Source: Solilutibacter pythonis
GTDB taxonomy: Bacteria > Pseudomonadota > Gammaproteobacteria > Xanthomonadales > Xanthomonadaceae
Direction of reading: 5' to 3'
Length of the DNA stretch: 64,000 nt
NCBI RefSeq assembly: GCF_003697345.1
Contig: NZ_RFLY01000002.1
Location: 1-64,000 of the forward strand
Positions 56,579 through 63,979 of the stretch are shown one piece after another. Below the pieces are notes generated by a model. It was not told where the DNA came from. It saw only the letters and a list, made by a program, of their open reading frames with translations, and searched no databases. Numbering within the stretch: position 1 is the first letter of the stretch; the number at the start of each line of letters is the position of its first letter. Both the position numbers and the translations under genes were made by a program.

Positions 56579-58453
56579 TCACATTCGCATTACGGGGTTT
56601 TGAATCTGCCGAGTCATTTCTTGCTGCTGGAGCTCTTCTCGCTGTTGGGCTGCAACCAGGTCGCGCCCCCACTGCTCGAACGATTGCACCTGAGGGGACT
56701 GCTCGATTTGTGCGGACACGCGCGAAATCGCGGCCTCGTCATTGGCAAACAGTGCGGTGGCCAGCTTGTCGAGGTCAGGGTCGCCGGTAGTGAATGCTTG
56801 CGGGTTCTCCCTGGCCCGCACCTCCTCTCGATCGGGCAGCTCGGCGCCGGGAGCAGGGGATTGAATGTCGTTGCGGCGGTCGCGGTCATCGTCGATCATG
56901 CGACGGTGCTCCTGGTCGTCCGGGCGCTGCGGGTCCACCTGCGGATCTGCGCCGCCACCACCCGGTCCGCTCAGGGTGATCCCCAACTGGCCGCTCTGGA
57001 AATTCTCGATCACCGCCCGTTCCCGTAGCGCCTGATCGGTGGCCAACGTGTCGGTGACCGAGAGGTTGTTGTTTTCCAGGGTGTAGATGAAGCGCCCATC
57101 TTCGCTGCGGTAGGTATTGGCGGGATCGGACTCCGAACGCCTGCCGCCCGTCAGCTGCTGCCCGCCCCAGCGCACCTCACCCACGCCGTCGCTGTCCATC
57201 ACGGTGTCGCCGGCGCCGATCACGTAGGTATCGCGGCCTTCACCGCCTTCCATCCGGTCTCGGCCCTGCCCGCCGATCAGGATGTCATCGCCACGGTGGG
57301 AGCGCAGGGTGTCGTCGCCGCCTTGTCCCATCAGCAAGTCGTTGCTAGCAATCTCCTGTGGATTCTGCCCGCGCGACATCCGTCGAGAATCGATAGTTGT
57401 GGCATGGTTCGGGTCGACATCCTCTGTGGTCGAGTTGCGCTGTTCTCGGCCGACGGCATTAATCGTCGCAGCCCTTGGTGGGTTGCGTTGGTTGCGCATG
57501 TTTGCTAGGTCTTGGTCGACGCTGGTCGCATCCCGCAAATCTCGATTCGGATCAAGATGAATCCGATCCGCAGTGAAGCTCTCTGGTGTGACCCGATCCG
57601 CCAAAGCAGGGTTTTCCTCGCGGGCCTGCCTCAACAGCATCTGGCGAGCCGGCTCCAGTGAGTCCGCGATGGTTTGGACACTTCCATACTCGCGGACGAG
57701 GGCAGGGTAGTCCCGGTTCGCCTCCGCGATTCGGTTCCGCCTGGCCAGATCGCCGTCGATCGATACGCCATGGGCTCGCTCCACCTGATCGATCTCATCC
57801 CGATGCAGGCCGTACATCTGGGCAACGCTGCGTGCCTCATCCAGCGACACGTTGTTTGGATCGTCGTAGAGCCCGAACACTTGCGCCTCGGCGAACCGCC
57901 GCTTGCGCAGACCGCCCTCGAACTGCGCATCTGCAGAGCCCCAGCAGTTGTATCGCATCTGGAACCATGCTTCGGCCCTGTTCCCATCCCGGATGGCATC
58001 CATGATGGGATGTTCCGGGATGTCCCTAGCCGTGTTGCCCGTCAATGCTCCGGCACCGCGGTTGTAAGTCAACGAGACCATGGCAACACGCTCTTCGGAC
58101 AGCGGCATATTCAGAGAGTTTGCTGGTCCTTCGTATTCGCGCATGGAGGCCCGCAGCAATTGCTCCGACTCTGCTGCGGTAAGTTCGCGAGGGAAGGCAA
58201 GTCCAAGGCGCGTTCGGTTTGCTGCGGGGGCAGCATCAATGGCTTCCAGGGCCGCGACTTCCTGAGGTGTCAGCTGTATGCCTGAGGCTTGCCAGATATC
58301 AGCGTTGTTGCCCCGATTGAACGTGTAGCCATAGCCGATGGTGGCCATGCCGTCGCCTACATCCTGGGATCGTGCGTGGAGTCCTTCGGCACCAGCCACC
58401 ACGATGCGAAGGCGGTCGTAGTATTCCTGTTCGGTCAGCTCGCGGTAGTCCAT
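56579..58453 (-). CDS. GH24 lysozyme-RTX effector, full length
   Basis: The 624-aa protein has no signal peptide. Residues about 5-180 are a T4-lysozyme-like (GH24) domain: AEGLHARSQDVGDGMATIGY supplies the catalytic Glu and Asp before TIGYGYTFNR, and SLTYNRGAGALTG follows. Residues about 370-420 carry RTX-type nonapeptides (GQGGDDTLRSHRGDDILIGG, then GRDRMEGGEGRDTY) that should bind calcium. The last 130 residues are acidic and Gln-rich, ending NPVMRM. It would cut peptidoglycan after export; the absence of a Sec signal implies a dedicated secretion system. GGGAG lies 6 nt upstream. The preceding lipoprotein is the likely immunity. Confidence 0.85.
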   Translation of the reverse strand: MDYRELTEQEYYDRLRIVVAGAEGLHARSQDVGDGMATIGYGYTFNRGNNADIWQASGIQLTPQEVAALEAIDAAPAANRTRLGLAFPRELTAAESEQLLRASMREYEGPANSLNMPLSEERVAMVSLTYNRGAGALTGNTARDIPEHPIMDAIRDGNRAEAWFQMRYNCWGSADAQFEGGLRKRRFAEAQVFGLYDDPNNVSLDEARSVAQMYGLHRDEIDQVERAHGVSIDGDLARRNRIAEANRDYPALVREYGSVQTIADSLEPARQMLLRQAREENPALADRVTPESFTADRIHLDPNRDLRDATSVDQDLANMRNQRNPPRAATINAVGREQRNSTTEDVDPNHATTIDSRRMSRGQNPQEIASNDLLMGQGGDDTLRSHRGDDILIGGQGRDRMEGGEGRDTYVIGAGDTVMDSDGVGEVRWGGQQLTGGRRSESDPANTYRSEDGRFIYTLENNNLSVTDTLATDQALRERAVIENFQSGQLGITLSGPGGGGADPQVDPQRPDDQEHRRMIDDDRDRRNDIQSPAPGAELPDREEVRARENPQAFTTGDPDLDKLATALFANDEAAISRVSAQIEQSPQVQSFEQWGRDLVAAQQREELQQQEMTRQIQNPVMRM

Positions 58454-58487
58454 ATGCGCTCCCAATTGCGGCGGTTTCGATGTTTCC

Positions 58488-59012
58488 CTACTTCTTGCTC
58501 CATTGAGCTTGGCAGTCCGATACGGTCTCGGCGTGTTTCAAAGCCAGATCGCCCTGAAGTGGTCTTCGATCAAGCTTTTCATCAATCGCAACGATGTCGA
58601 TGTCCTGGTCAGCCTCTCGGATGGTTTCTCCCAGCTTCCAATGGATTTGGTTGCCGTCGAGCACTACGTGGGCGGCGTACTTCGCACCACTGCGCTCGCT
58701 TTCCACCGTTAGAACTGCGCTGTTACCATTTGTGGAGCCTGAGACTCTTCCGCCCTCGTCGATCTGGGACAATCCGACGCGGGCGCTGTCATAGCTACCG
58801 CACAGTCGGCTTCCGTCCTGGACTAGATCAAGGTTGAACCCCCCGCAATCTGCGTCAGGTTTTGATTGGTCGCACCACTTCACCGACCATGCGCCATTGA
58901 AATCTGCCCTCGCAGCTTGCGCTGGTGGGCTGGACGTGCAAGCGGCCAAGCTAGCGCACGAGGCGAGCAGAAAACTCGCCAGTGCGCCGACTGTGGATCT
59001 TCGGATTGCCAT
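58488..59012 (-). CDS. Lipoprotein of cassette B, probable immunity to the GH24 effector
   Basis: The 174-aa lipoprotein (MAIRRSTVGALASFLLASC, with a second lipobox SLAAC at Cys25) contains FNGAWSVKWCDQSKPDADCG and GSRLCGSYDSARVGLSQIDE, with four conserved cysteines. It is a paralogue of the lipoprotein at 59,875. AGGAG precedes ATG 59012, at the end of leader B. The full-length lysozyme gene starts 34 nt after its stop. A periplasmic lysozyme inhibitor is the simplest role; this is inferred. Confidence 0.8.
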   Translation of the reverse strand: MAIRRSTVGALASFLLASCASLAACTSSPPAQAARADFNGAWSVKWCDQSKPDADCGGFNLDLVQDGSRLCGSYDSARVGLSQIDEGGRVSGSTNGNSAVLTVESERSGAKYAAHVVLDGNQIHWKLGETIREADQDIDIVAIDEKLDRRPLQGDLALKHAETVSDCQAQWSKK

Positions 59013-59351
59013 GCGGTTCTCCTGCCACCTATCACATGGGTCGCAGTCTAGCCAAAGATGGACTCTGGTCCCACTTCCCCGTGTAGAAGTTTTCCTGCGG
59101 AGGCATCGGAGAACGCCCCGATCTGTTGACTTCAGCCTGGGGACGATGGCCTGCGGCCACCGTGGGCACAGGCGGGGGACAAGCCGATGGACGGCTGGCG
59201 CCGCCCACGCCTTGCCCCCCCCGCCTGCACACACTTCGCCCCCAGAAAGGCCGATAGCACCACCACCGGGCAGGCGAGCCATTGAAGGCGCGCCTGCCTG
59301 TGCCCGATGCGGTTACCTGCGATCCGCAGGCCCCGCCTGAGCATGCTTCAC
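59013..59351 (-). repeat. Cassette leader, copy B
   Basis: About 339 bp lie between the truncated lysozyme gene and the lipoprotein start. It is nearly identical to copy D, except for a variable patch around 59,090-59,145, and carries the AGTCTAGCCAAAGATGGA core and the end motif CCTGAGCATGCTTCAC at 59,336. No frame in it is convincing, so it is likely a promoter/leader and recombination block. Confidence 0.9.
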
Positions 59352-59839
59352 TGTTGATACCATGCCTTCACGCGGTCGCCATCTCTGATCGCATCATTGA
59401 ACCCTTGCATGTGGGTCACCATGCGTCCGGCACCACGGTTGTATGTAAGTGACACGACAACAGCTCGCTCATCTGAGAATGGCATGTTCAGGTTCGTGGC
59501 ATGACCTTCGTACCTGGATATGCTGGCGTTTTCCAGCAAGCTGCTGGCTTCATCGCGTGTAATTCGTACGTTGAATGCAAGTCGCAAGGCAGTTCTCTGC
59601 CCCGCAGGCGCTCTGTCGATAGCAGCTAGCTGCTGGCGCTCGGCTTGAGACAGTTGTACGCCAGCCCTGTCCCATAGTTCGACATTGTTGTCCCTATTGA
59701 AAGGGTACCCATACCCGATAGTTGCCATATCGTCGCGAGCGTCGTAAGGCACAGCACGGTATCCCTCGAAGTTCTGGATCATCACGCTGGCCCGCTGGCG
59801 ATACTGATCTTCCGTGCGCTCTCTATAGTCGATTGGCAT
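59348..59839 (-). pseudogene. GH24 lysozyme stub of cassette C
   Basis: The 163-codon frame (GGAGG upstream of ATG 59839) encodes only the GH24 domain: NFEGYRAVPYDARDDMATIG with Glu and Asp, GYPFNRDNNVELWDRAGVQL, and SLTYNRGAGRM. It ends at KAWYQQ, where the full-length paralogue continues, and its stop codon already lies in the end motif of leader B. The RTX and C-terminal parts are gone, so it has probably lost its export signal. It may still fold as a lysozyme. Confidence 0.85.
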
Positions 59840-59874
59840 TTAACGCCTCCTTCGTTCGCCTTGGGCTGGTGATT

Positions 59875-60411
59875 TCAGCCCTGCTGGTCTGCCCACTGGC
59901 ACGGGGCTGATTCAAGTTCTTTAAGATGCTTGACGTATTCGGGCGCGGTTGTTTGGGATAGTGTGCTTTCCTTTGGAATGATCGGCGGCTCGTCATCCAG
60001 CCCAGCCACCGCCATGCCCACGCGGCGCCATACAAGGTCCGTTCCGGAAATTTTACCCTTCGCCAAGTACCAAGCGTTGTTTCGCGTGCTCTTTATCAGA
60101 AGGACCGCGCTTTTTCCGTTGAATGTGCCGAGCACGGTTCCAGGATCACTTTCATCAAGCCGAGATAGTCCTGGAGTGGCAACGAAGTGGTCTCCGCAGA
60201 TCCTATCGCCGTTCTGGGTGAGATACAGATCGAAGCTACCGCATTGCAATTGTGGGTTTGCTTCGTCGCACAATTTGACCGACCAGACGCCATTGAAATC
60301 AGCCTTTGCTGACTGGCTAGAAGCGCAGGCGACCATGCCGACGCACAAAGCCAGAAGCGTACCCACGAGCAAACGAGGGGGGCTGTCTGTCCGATGATTC
60401 CCAGAGGCCAT
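59875..60411 (-). CDS. Lipoprotein of cassette C, paralogue of the cassette B immunity candidate
   Basis: The 178-aa lipoprotein (signal ending ALCVGMVAC, Cys29) shares FNGVWSVKLCDEANPQLQCG, GDRICGDHFVATPGLSRLDE and FNGKSAVLLIKS with the lipoprotein at 58,488. It starts at the end of leader C. Its N-terminus MASGNHRTDSPPRL is instead like that of the unrelated lipoprotein of cassette E, so the gene is a mosaic. The GH24 stub follows after 35 nt. Likely an orphan immunity protein against a related lysozyme. Confidence 0.8.
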   Translation of the reverse strand: MASGNHRTDSPPRLLVGTLLALCVGMVACASSQSAKADFNGVWSVKLCDEANPQLQCGSFDLYLTQNGDRICGDHFVATPGLSRLDESDPGTVLGTFNGKSAVLLIKSTRNNAWYLAKGKISGTDLVWRRVGMAVAGLDDEPPIIPKESTLSQTTAPEYVKHLKELESAPCQWADQQG

Positions 60412-60480
60412 GCGGTTCTCCTGACACCTATCAGATGGGTCGCAGTCTAGCCAAAGATGGACTCTGGTCCTACCTTTCCG
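60412..60480 (-). repeat. Cassette leader, copy C (short)
   Basis: About 70 bp next to the lipoprotein start match copies B and D almost exactly, including the core and the CTACCTTTCCGG block at the far end. Homology ends there, inside the last codons of the upstream effector stub. Confidence 0.88.
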
Positions 60481-60997
60481 GACCGTTGCTGTTGTTGTAC
60501 AGCGGAGAATACTCAAGCTTTGCATCATTGATCTGTTGTCCTGCCGCAAGCACAGTATTCAGCTTCTTCTCAAGTTCTTGACCCGTTCCTTGCCAGACAA
60601 CCACGCGCTCGTGCTTTTCACCCGGGAGCGGCCAATCTGGCGCGATTTCCTGCTGCACGACAACGTTTCCTTGTGCATCTCGAAAAAGTGCCGGGTCGCT
60701 GGGGTTGGCTTGATCGACAGGTATTGGGCGAATGGACCCGTCCGCTTGCTTTTGATAGACGGCGTTGTACGGCGGGACGTAGGGCGCTGCATCAACGCGG
60801 ATGTTGCCAAACTTGTCGGAACCTAGCAGCGTGCTTTCCGCGAAATTGGCGAGATCGTTGCCTTCTGCGCGAGCATCCGGGCCGCCACGGACGACAATTT
60901 GGCTACCATCGGATCGTTCGAAGAGGAGATACGCGTGCCGTCTGTCAGCGGCAACAGGACTCGTCCCTACGATAATTTTTGCTTCATCGCCTGGCAT
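60470..60997 (-). CDS. Effector N-terminal stub of cassette D
   Basis: The 175-aa product has no signal peptide. It shows a small beta-rich start (HAYLLFERSDGSQIVVRGGP), a Pro/Val-rich middle and LEKKLNTVLAAGQQINDAKL followed by EYSPLYNNSNG. Its last residues (PER and stop) are encoded by leader C, so the gene appears cut at the leader border and was once longer. It begins 2 nt after the lipoprotein stop at 61,000. No enzymatic motif is visible. Confidence 0.7.
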   Translation of the reverse strand: MPGDEAKIIVGTSPVAADRRHAYLLFERSDGSQIVVRGGPDARAEGNDLANFAESTLLGSDKFGNIRVDAAPYVPPYNAVYQKQADGSIRPIPVDQANPSDPALFRDAQGNVVVQQEIAPDWPLPGEKHERVVVWQGTGQELEKKLNTVLAAGQQINDAKLEYSPLYNNSNGPER

Positions 60998-60999
60998 TT

Positions 61000-61476
61000 T
61001 CAGCCTCCAATTTCTCTAGGCGTGCGCGCCACCTGGAAGTCAGTGACCAATGCTCCATCTTTGGAGTTCAGCGTGACGAACCAATTTATCGGTGTAGTTG
61101 GAGCCGTTACGCGCTGGTCCGGTGGTGGAGATGGCGGTGTCGAGTAAAGGCAAAGGATCGACGATTGGAATTCTCCCGGTGCTGTGTCAGCAGGCTTACA
61201 AGAGAAGCCTCGTGCCCCAAGAGCCTGCACGGCATCAGCAAGGGGCATCTCGGGAACGATCCAGTGTCCGATCTGGGTCTTGGCCTCTGCGGTGGATTGC
61301 TGATCTCGAAATGGCTCGGTAGATGTGTCGGCATCGCTCATGGCAGTGCATCCTGTCGCAGCTGAGATGGAGACTAAGAAAAGCAGGATGGGGTGTAAAA
61401 GGCGCGAGACTGGTCCGCACGTAGCTTTGCTCTGACGAGCTGCATCGCATGTTGGATGATTACCAATAGTCGCCAT
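61000..61476 (-). CDS. Lipoprotein of cassette D
   Basis: The 158-aa lipoprotein has an unusually long N-region before its hydrophobic core (LLHPILLFLVSISAATGC, Cys43). The mature part (GHWIVPEMPLADAVQALGAR, GFSCKPADTAPGEFQSSILC) has two cysteines. It is unrelated to the cassette B/C lipoproteins although it shares their leader and an N-terminal GNHPT like GNHRT in C and E. The effector stub follows after 2 nt. Candidate orphan immunity protein. Confidence 0.75.
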   Translation of the reverse strand: MATIGNHPTCDAARQSKATCGPVSRLLHPILLFLVSISAATGCTAMSDADTSTEPFRDQQSTAEAKTQIGHWIVPEMPLADAVQALGARGFSCKPADTAPGEFQSSILCLYSTPPSPPPDQRVTAPTTPINWFVTLNSKDGALVTDFQVARTPREIGG

Positions 61477-61811
61477 GCGGTTCTCCTGCCACCTATTACA
61501 TGGGTCGCAGTCTAGCCAAAGATGGACTCTGGTCCTACCTTTCCGGGCTAGGAATTTTCCTGCTGCGGCGTCAGAGAACGCCTCGATTGTCGGCGCAACG
61601 CCCAGCGATCTGCTGCCCAACTGGGGACGATGGCCTGCGGCCACCGTGGACACAGGCGGGGGACAAGCCGATGGACGGCTGGCACCGCCCACGCCTTGCC
61701 CCCCGCCTGCACACACTTCGCCCCCAGAAAGGCCGATAGCACCACCACCGGGCAGGCGAGCCATTGAAGGCGCGCCCGCCTGTGCCCGATGCGGTTATCT
61801 GAGATCTGCAG
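61477..61811 (-). repeat. Cassette leader, copy D
   Basis: About 335 bp, nearly identical to copy B over both ends, including the 150-bp GC-rich block (GCCCCCAGAAAGGCCGATAG) furthest from the gene. It differs mainly around 61,545-61,620, where it matches copy A better, so it is itself a mosaic. Confidence 0.9.
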
Positions 61812-62084
61812 GGGATGAAGTTCGGAAGGGTAACTAGGCGCTCTTGCACCTCGTCCATCTCGGCACGGAGCATGGGGTCGTCATAGGGCGAGAGCAGGTC
61901 CGCGGCCGAAACGACATTCTCCTTCGCGGGGCGATCCCCGATCCGCCTGACGGGCGGTTAGCGCCACACCAAGTCCTACGGTAGGGATGCCAAGTACATC
62001 GAGATAGATGTTGCCTACATTCGCTTCATTGCGGCCCACCAACTGCATACGAAGCTGCTCGTACCGTTCCTGATCGAATGACAT
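61812..62084 (-). pseudogene. Lysozyme-like effector stub of cassette E, frameshifted
   Basis: ATG 62084 overlaps the lipoprotein stop. The start (MSFDQERYEQLRMQLVGRNE, then ANVGNIYLDVLGIPTVGLGV) has the Glu...TVGLG layout of a lysozyme-like peptidoglycan hydrolase N-terminus. Near 61,940 the frame shifts: one frame ends at 61,881, while another continues with ENVVSAADLLSPYDD, LRAEMDEVQERLVTLPNFIP up to leader D. The rest of the effector is missing. It is therefore both truncated and frameshifted. Confidence 0.7.
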
Positions 62085-62716
62085 CAGTCCTTATTCCCTT
62101 TGAAAACCCAACTCCCTTCCCAGCAGTACTGGTCCTTTGCATAGGTCATGTTGTCTAGATTACGGTGTTCCACCGCTATGCATCCTGGCCCGGTCTTTGT
62201 GACCTCGCCATCGTTCTCGAAAAGCTCGGCGTCGAGAAAGTGGCCTGACTTTGCGTCGTACACATAGATGCTTTCACTCGTCAGCGCACTAGCGCCTGCA
62301 GAGAGGCTACGAACAAGGATGTCGGGCTTTCCATCCCCCGTGAAATCATCGAGCTTTAATAGAGCGGCAGCTTCGTAAGGGGGCTTGCCTTCCTGTCCAT
62401 CAATGACTTGAAGTTCTCGGCCGGTTGCATCGGTAATGTGGATGCGATATTTCCCGCCTTCGCCTGGAGACACCGAGAGTTTCCAATCTTCAGTCGTAGG
62501 AGTGGATGCAGATGGCACAACTCCTGACGCTGGGATGGTCCGTGCGGTGGGTTCCTGCGGAGAGGGTGCAGGCATAGCACTTGGTACTGCCTGCCGACAT
62601 GCAGACAGAGCGAAGACGAGAAATACCGCGTTTGTCTTTATGACCCCAGAATGCGATAGCAGCGCGCCCGCGTGCAGACGAGCAGAGCTACCTGTCCGAT
62701 GATTCCCAGAGGCCAT
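62084..62716 (-). CDS. Lipoprotein of cassette E with an FG-GAP/VCBS-like motif
   Basis: The 210-aa lipoprotein has an extended N-region (MASGNHRTGSSARLHAG) before FLVFALSAC (Cys40) and a Pro/Thr-rich linker. The folded part contains LLKLDDFTGDGKPDILVRSL, a calcium-binding DxDGxxD loop of the FG-GAP/VCBS kind, which also occurs in lysozyme-inhibiting immunity proteins of xanthomonad type IV effectors. It is followed directly by a lysozyme-like stub. First cassette in transcription order. Confidence 0.78.
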   Translation of the reverse strand: MASGNHRTGSSARLHAGALLSHSGVIKTNAVFLVFALSACRQAVPSAMPAPSPQEPTARTIPASGVVPSASTPTTEDWKLSVSPGEGGKYRIHITDATGRELQVIDGQEGKPPYEAAALLKLDDFTGDGKPDILVRSLSAGASALTSESIYVYDAKSGHFLDAELFENDGEVTKTGPGCIAVEHRNLDNMTYAKDQYCWEGSWVFKGNKD

Positions 62717-62757
62717 GCGGTTCTCCTGCTGCTCTGCCTTGGAGTGTAGTCTGTCCA
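62717..62757 (-). repeat. Cassette leader, copy E (degenerate)
   Basis: The CGGTTCTCCTG ribosome-site segment and a TAGTCTGTCCAAAGATG version of the leader core are recognisable next to the lipoprotein start. Beyond that homology is lost. Confidence 0.7.
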
Positions 62758-62800
62758 AAGATGCGGCTAGCTCTCATTGGGTCGAAGCGGTAAAACGTTG

Positions 62801-62828
62801 GCCAAAAGCCAAAAGCCAAAAGCCAAAA
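62801..62828. repeat. Heptamer tandem repeat (GCCAAAA)x4
   Basis: Four exact 7-bp copies lie upstream of the first cassette, near the boundary of the accessory region with the GDPD gene. A 7-bp unit allows slippage; a promoter-spacing effect is conceivable. Confidence 0.9.
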
Positions 62829-62893
62829 GTCGCCCGGACTCTACTCTGTTTCCCCGAGTGGAGCCGTTTATGGGCGGCTTTCTTGCCCGTTAC

Positions 62894-63979
62894 TCAGGGG
62901 CGGTTGTCGATGGCGCGGCGGGCGAGTTGCGGATCGTCGGCGAACAGGCCGTCCAACCCGGCTTCGGTGTATTCCCGGATTTCGCGCATGGCACCCGATT
63001 CGTTGCGGGCCGTGGCTTCTTTGGCATCGCGATGATCTTCCGGGAGGAAGTGATTCTCGGGCCGGAAGGTATAGGCGATGACATCGAGGCCGGCGGCATG
63101 GGCGTCGTCGATCAACCGGCTGTGCCAGCGACCGTCTTTGCCGCGTTGCAGGTCGAGCAGCCCCTTCCACGGGCCGATGGCATCCGCGTAGCGGGCGATG
63201 CGGCGAAGGCCGTCGGGCGTCATCAGGTCGGCGTAGCGGGTGTTTTCACCGGCCAGTACCAAGTCATGGGGCTGGGCGCCGGCCTCGTCCAGCAGTTGCA
63301 GCAGGCGGATATTGCCGCGTGTGCCGAGCTTCGCGCGCAGTTCGCGCAGGTTGCCGGTTTCGAAGGATTGGATGATGACCGGGGCGCGGCGGGTGTATTG
63401 GTGGTGGTCGAGCGTGTCGATCAGGGGCTGCTCCATTGCCAGGCCGATGCCCTTGAAATAACTGGGATGCTTGATTTCCGGCACCAGCGCGATGTCGCGG
63501 CCAAGCCGCGCCGATTCGGCGGCGGCCAGTTCGATGATCTCGGGCAGCGTGGCGATGGGAAATTGGCCGTCGAAGGCGGTGGAGCGCAGTTGCAGCAGGC
63601 GTTCGCGGGCGCGCAGGGTTTTCAGTTCGGCCAGGGTGAAGTCCTCGCTGAACCAGCCCTCCACCCACTGGCCGTCGATGCGCTTGCGGGTCTTGCGAGT
63701 GCTGAATTCGGGATGCGCGGCGACATCGGTGGTGCCGGAAATTTCGTTCTCGTGGCGGGCGACGAGCACGCCGTCCCGGGTCATCACCAGATCGGGTTCG
63801 ATGGCGTCGGCGCCGTGTTCGATGGCCAGGCGGTAGGCGGCGAGCGTGTGTTCCGGCCGCAGCGCGCTGGCACCGCGATGGGCGATGACCATCGGTTTGG
63901 CGGCGGGCATGCGGGTTTCGGCGGCGGCGTTGGCGGCAGGCATCAACAGGGCGAGGGCGAGGAGGAATCTCGGCAGCAT
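62894..63979 (-). CDS. glpQ: Glycerophosphodiester phosphodiesterase, exported
   Basis: The 361-aa enzyme hydrolyses glycerophosphodiesters from phospholipids to glycerol 3-phosphate and an alcohol. A signal peptide (MLPRFLLALALLMPAANAAA) is followed by the GDPD domain with MVIAHRGASALRPEHTLAAY (catalytic His, Arg, Glu), GADAIEPDLVMTRDGVLVARHE and FRPENHFLPED. It resembles periplasmic GlpQ rather than the short cytosolic UgpQ. It marks the return to core sequence right of the cassette array. Confidence 0.92.
   Translation of the reverse strand: MLPRFLLALALLMPAANAAAETRMPAAKPMVIAHRGASALRPEHTLAAYRLAIEHGADAIEPDLVMTRDGVLVARHENEISGTTDVAAHPEFSTRKTRKRIDGQWVEGWFSEDFTLAELKTLRARERLLQLRSTAFDGQFPIATLPEIIELAAAESARLGRDIALVPEIKHPSYFKGIGLAMEQPLIDTLDHHQYTRRAPVIIQSFETGNLRELRAKLGTRGNIRLLQLLDEAGAQPHDLVLAGENTRYADLMTPDGLRRIARYADAIGPWKGLLDLQRGKDGRWHSRLIDDAHAAGLDVIAYTFRPENHFLPEDHRDAKEATARNESGAMREIREYTEAGLDGLFADDPQLARRAIDNRP

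Noticed and set aside
57296..58450. Plus-strand frames opposite the GH24-RTX gene
   Set aside because: They are antisense to a protein with clear lysozyme and RTX motifs and show no independent support.
55708..61811. Leaders A-D as copies of an insertion sequence
   Set aside because: No transposase frame, terminal inverted repeats or target duplications are visible, and the copies always end at a lipoprotein start codon in the same orientation.
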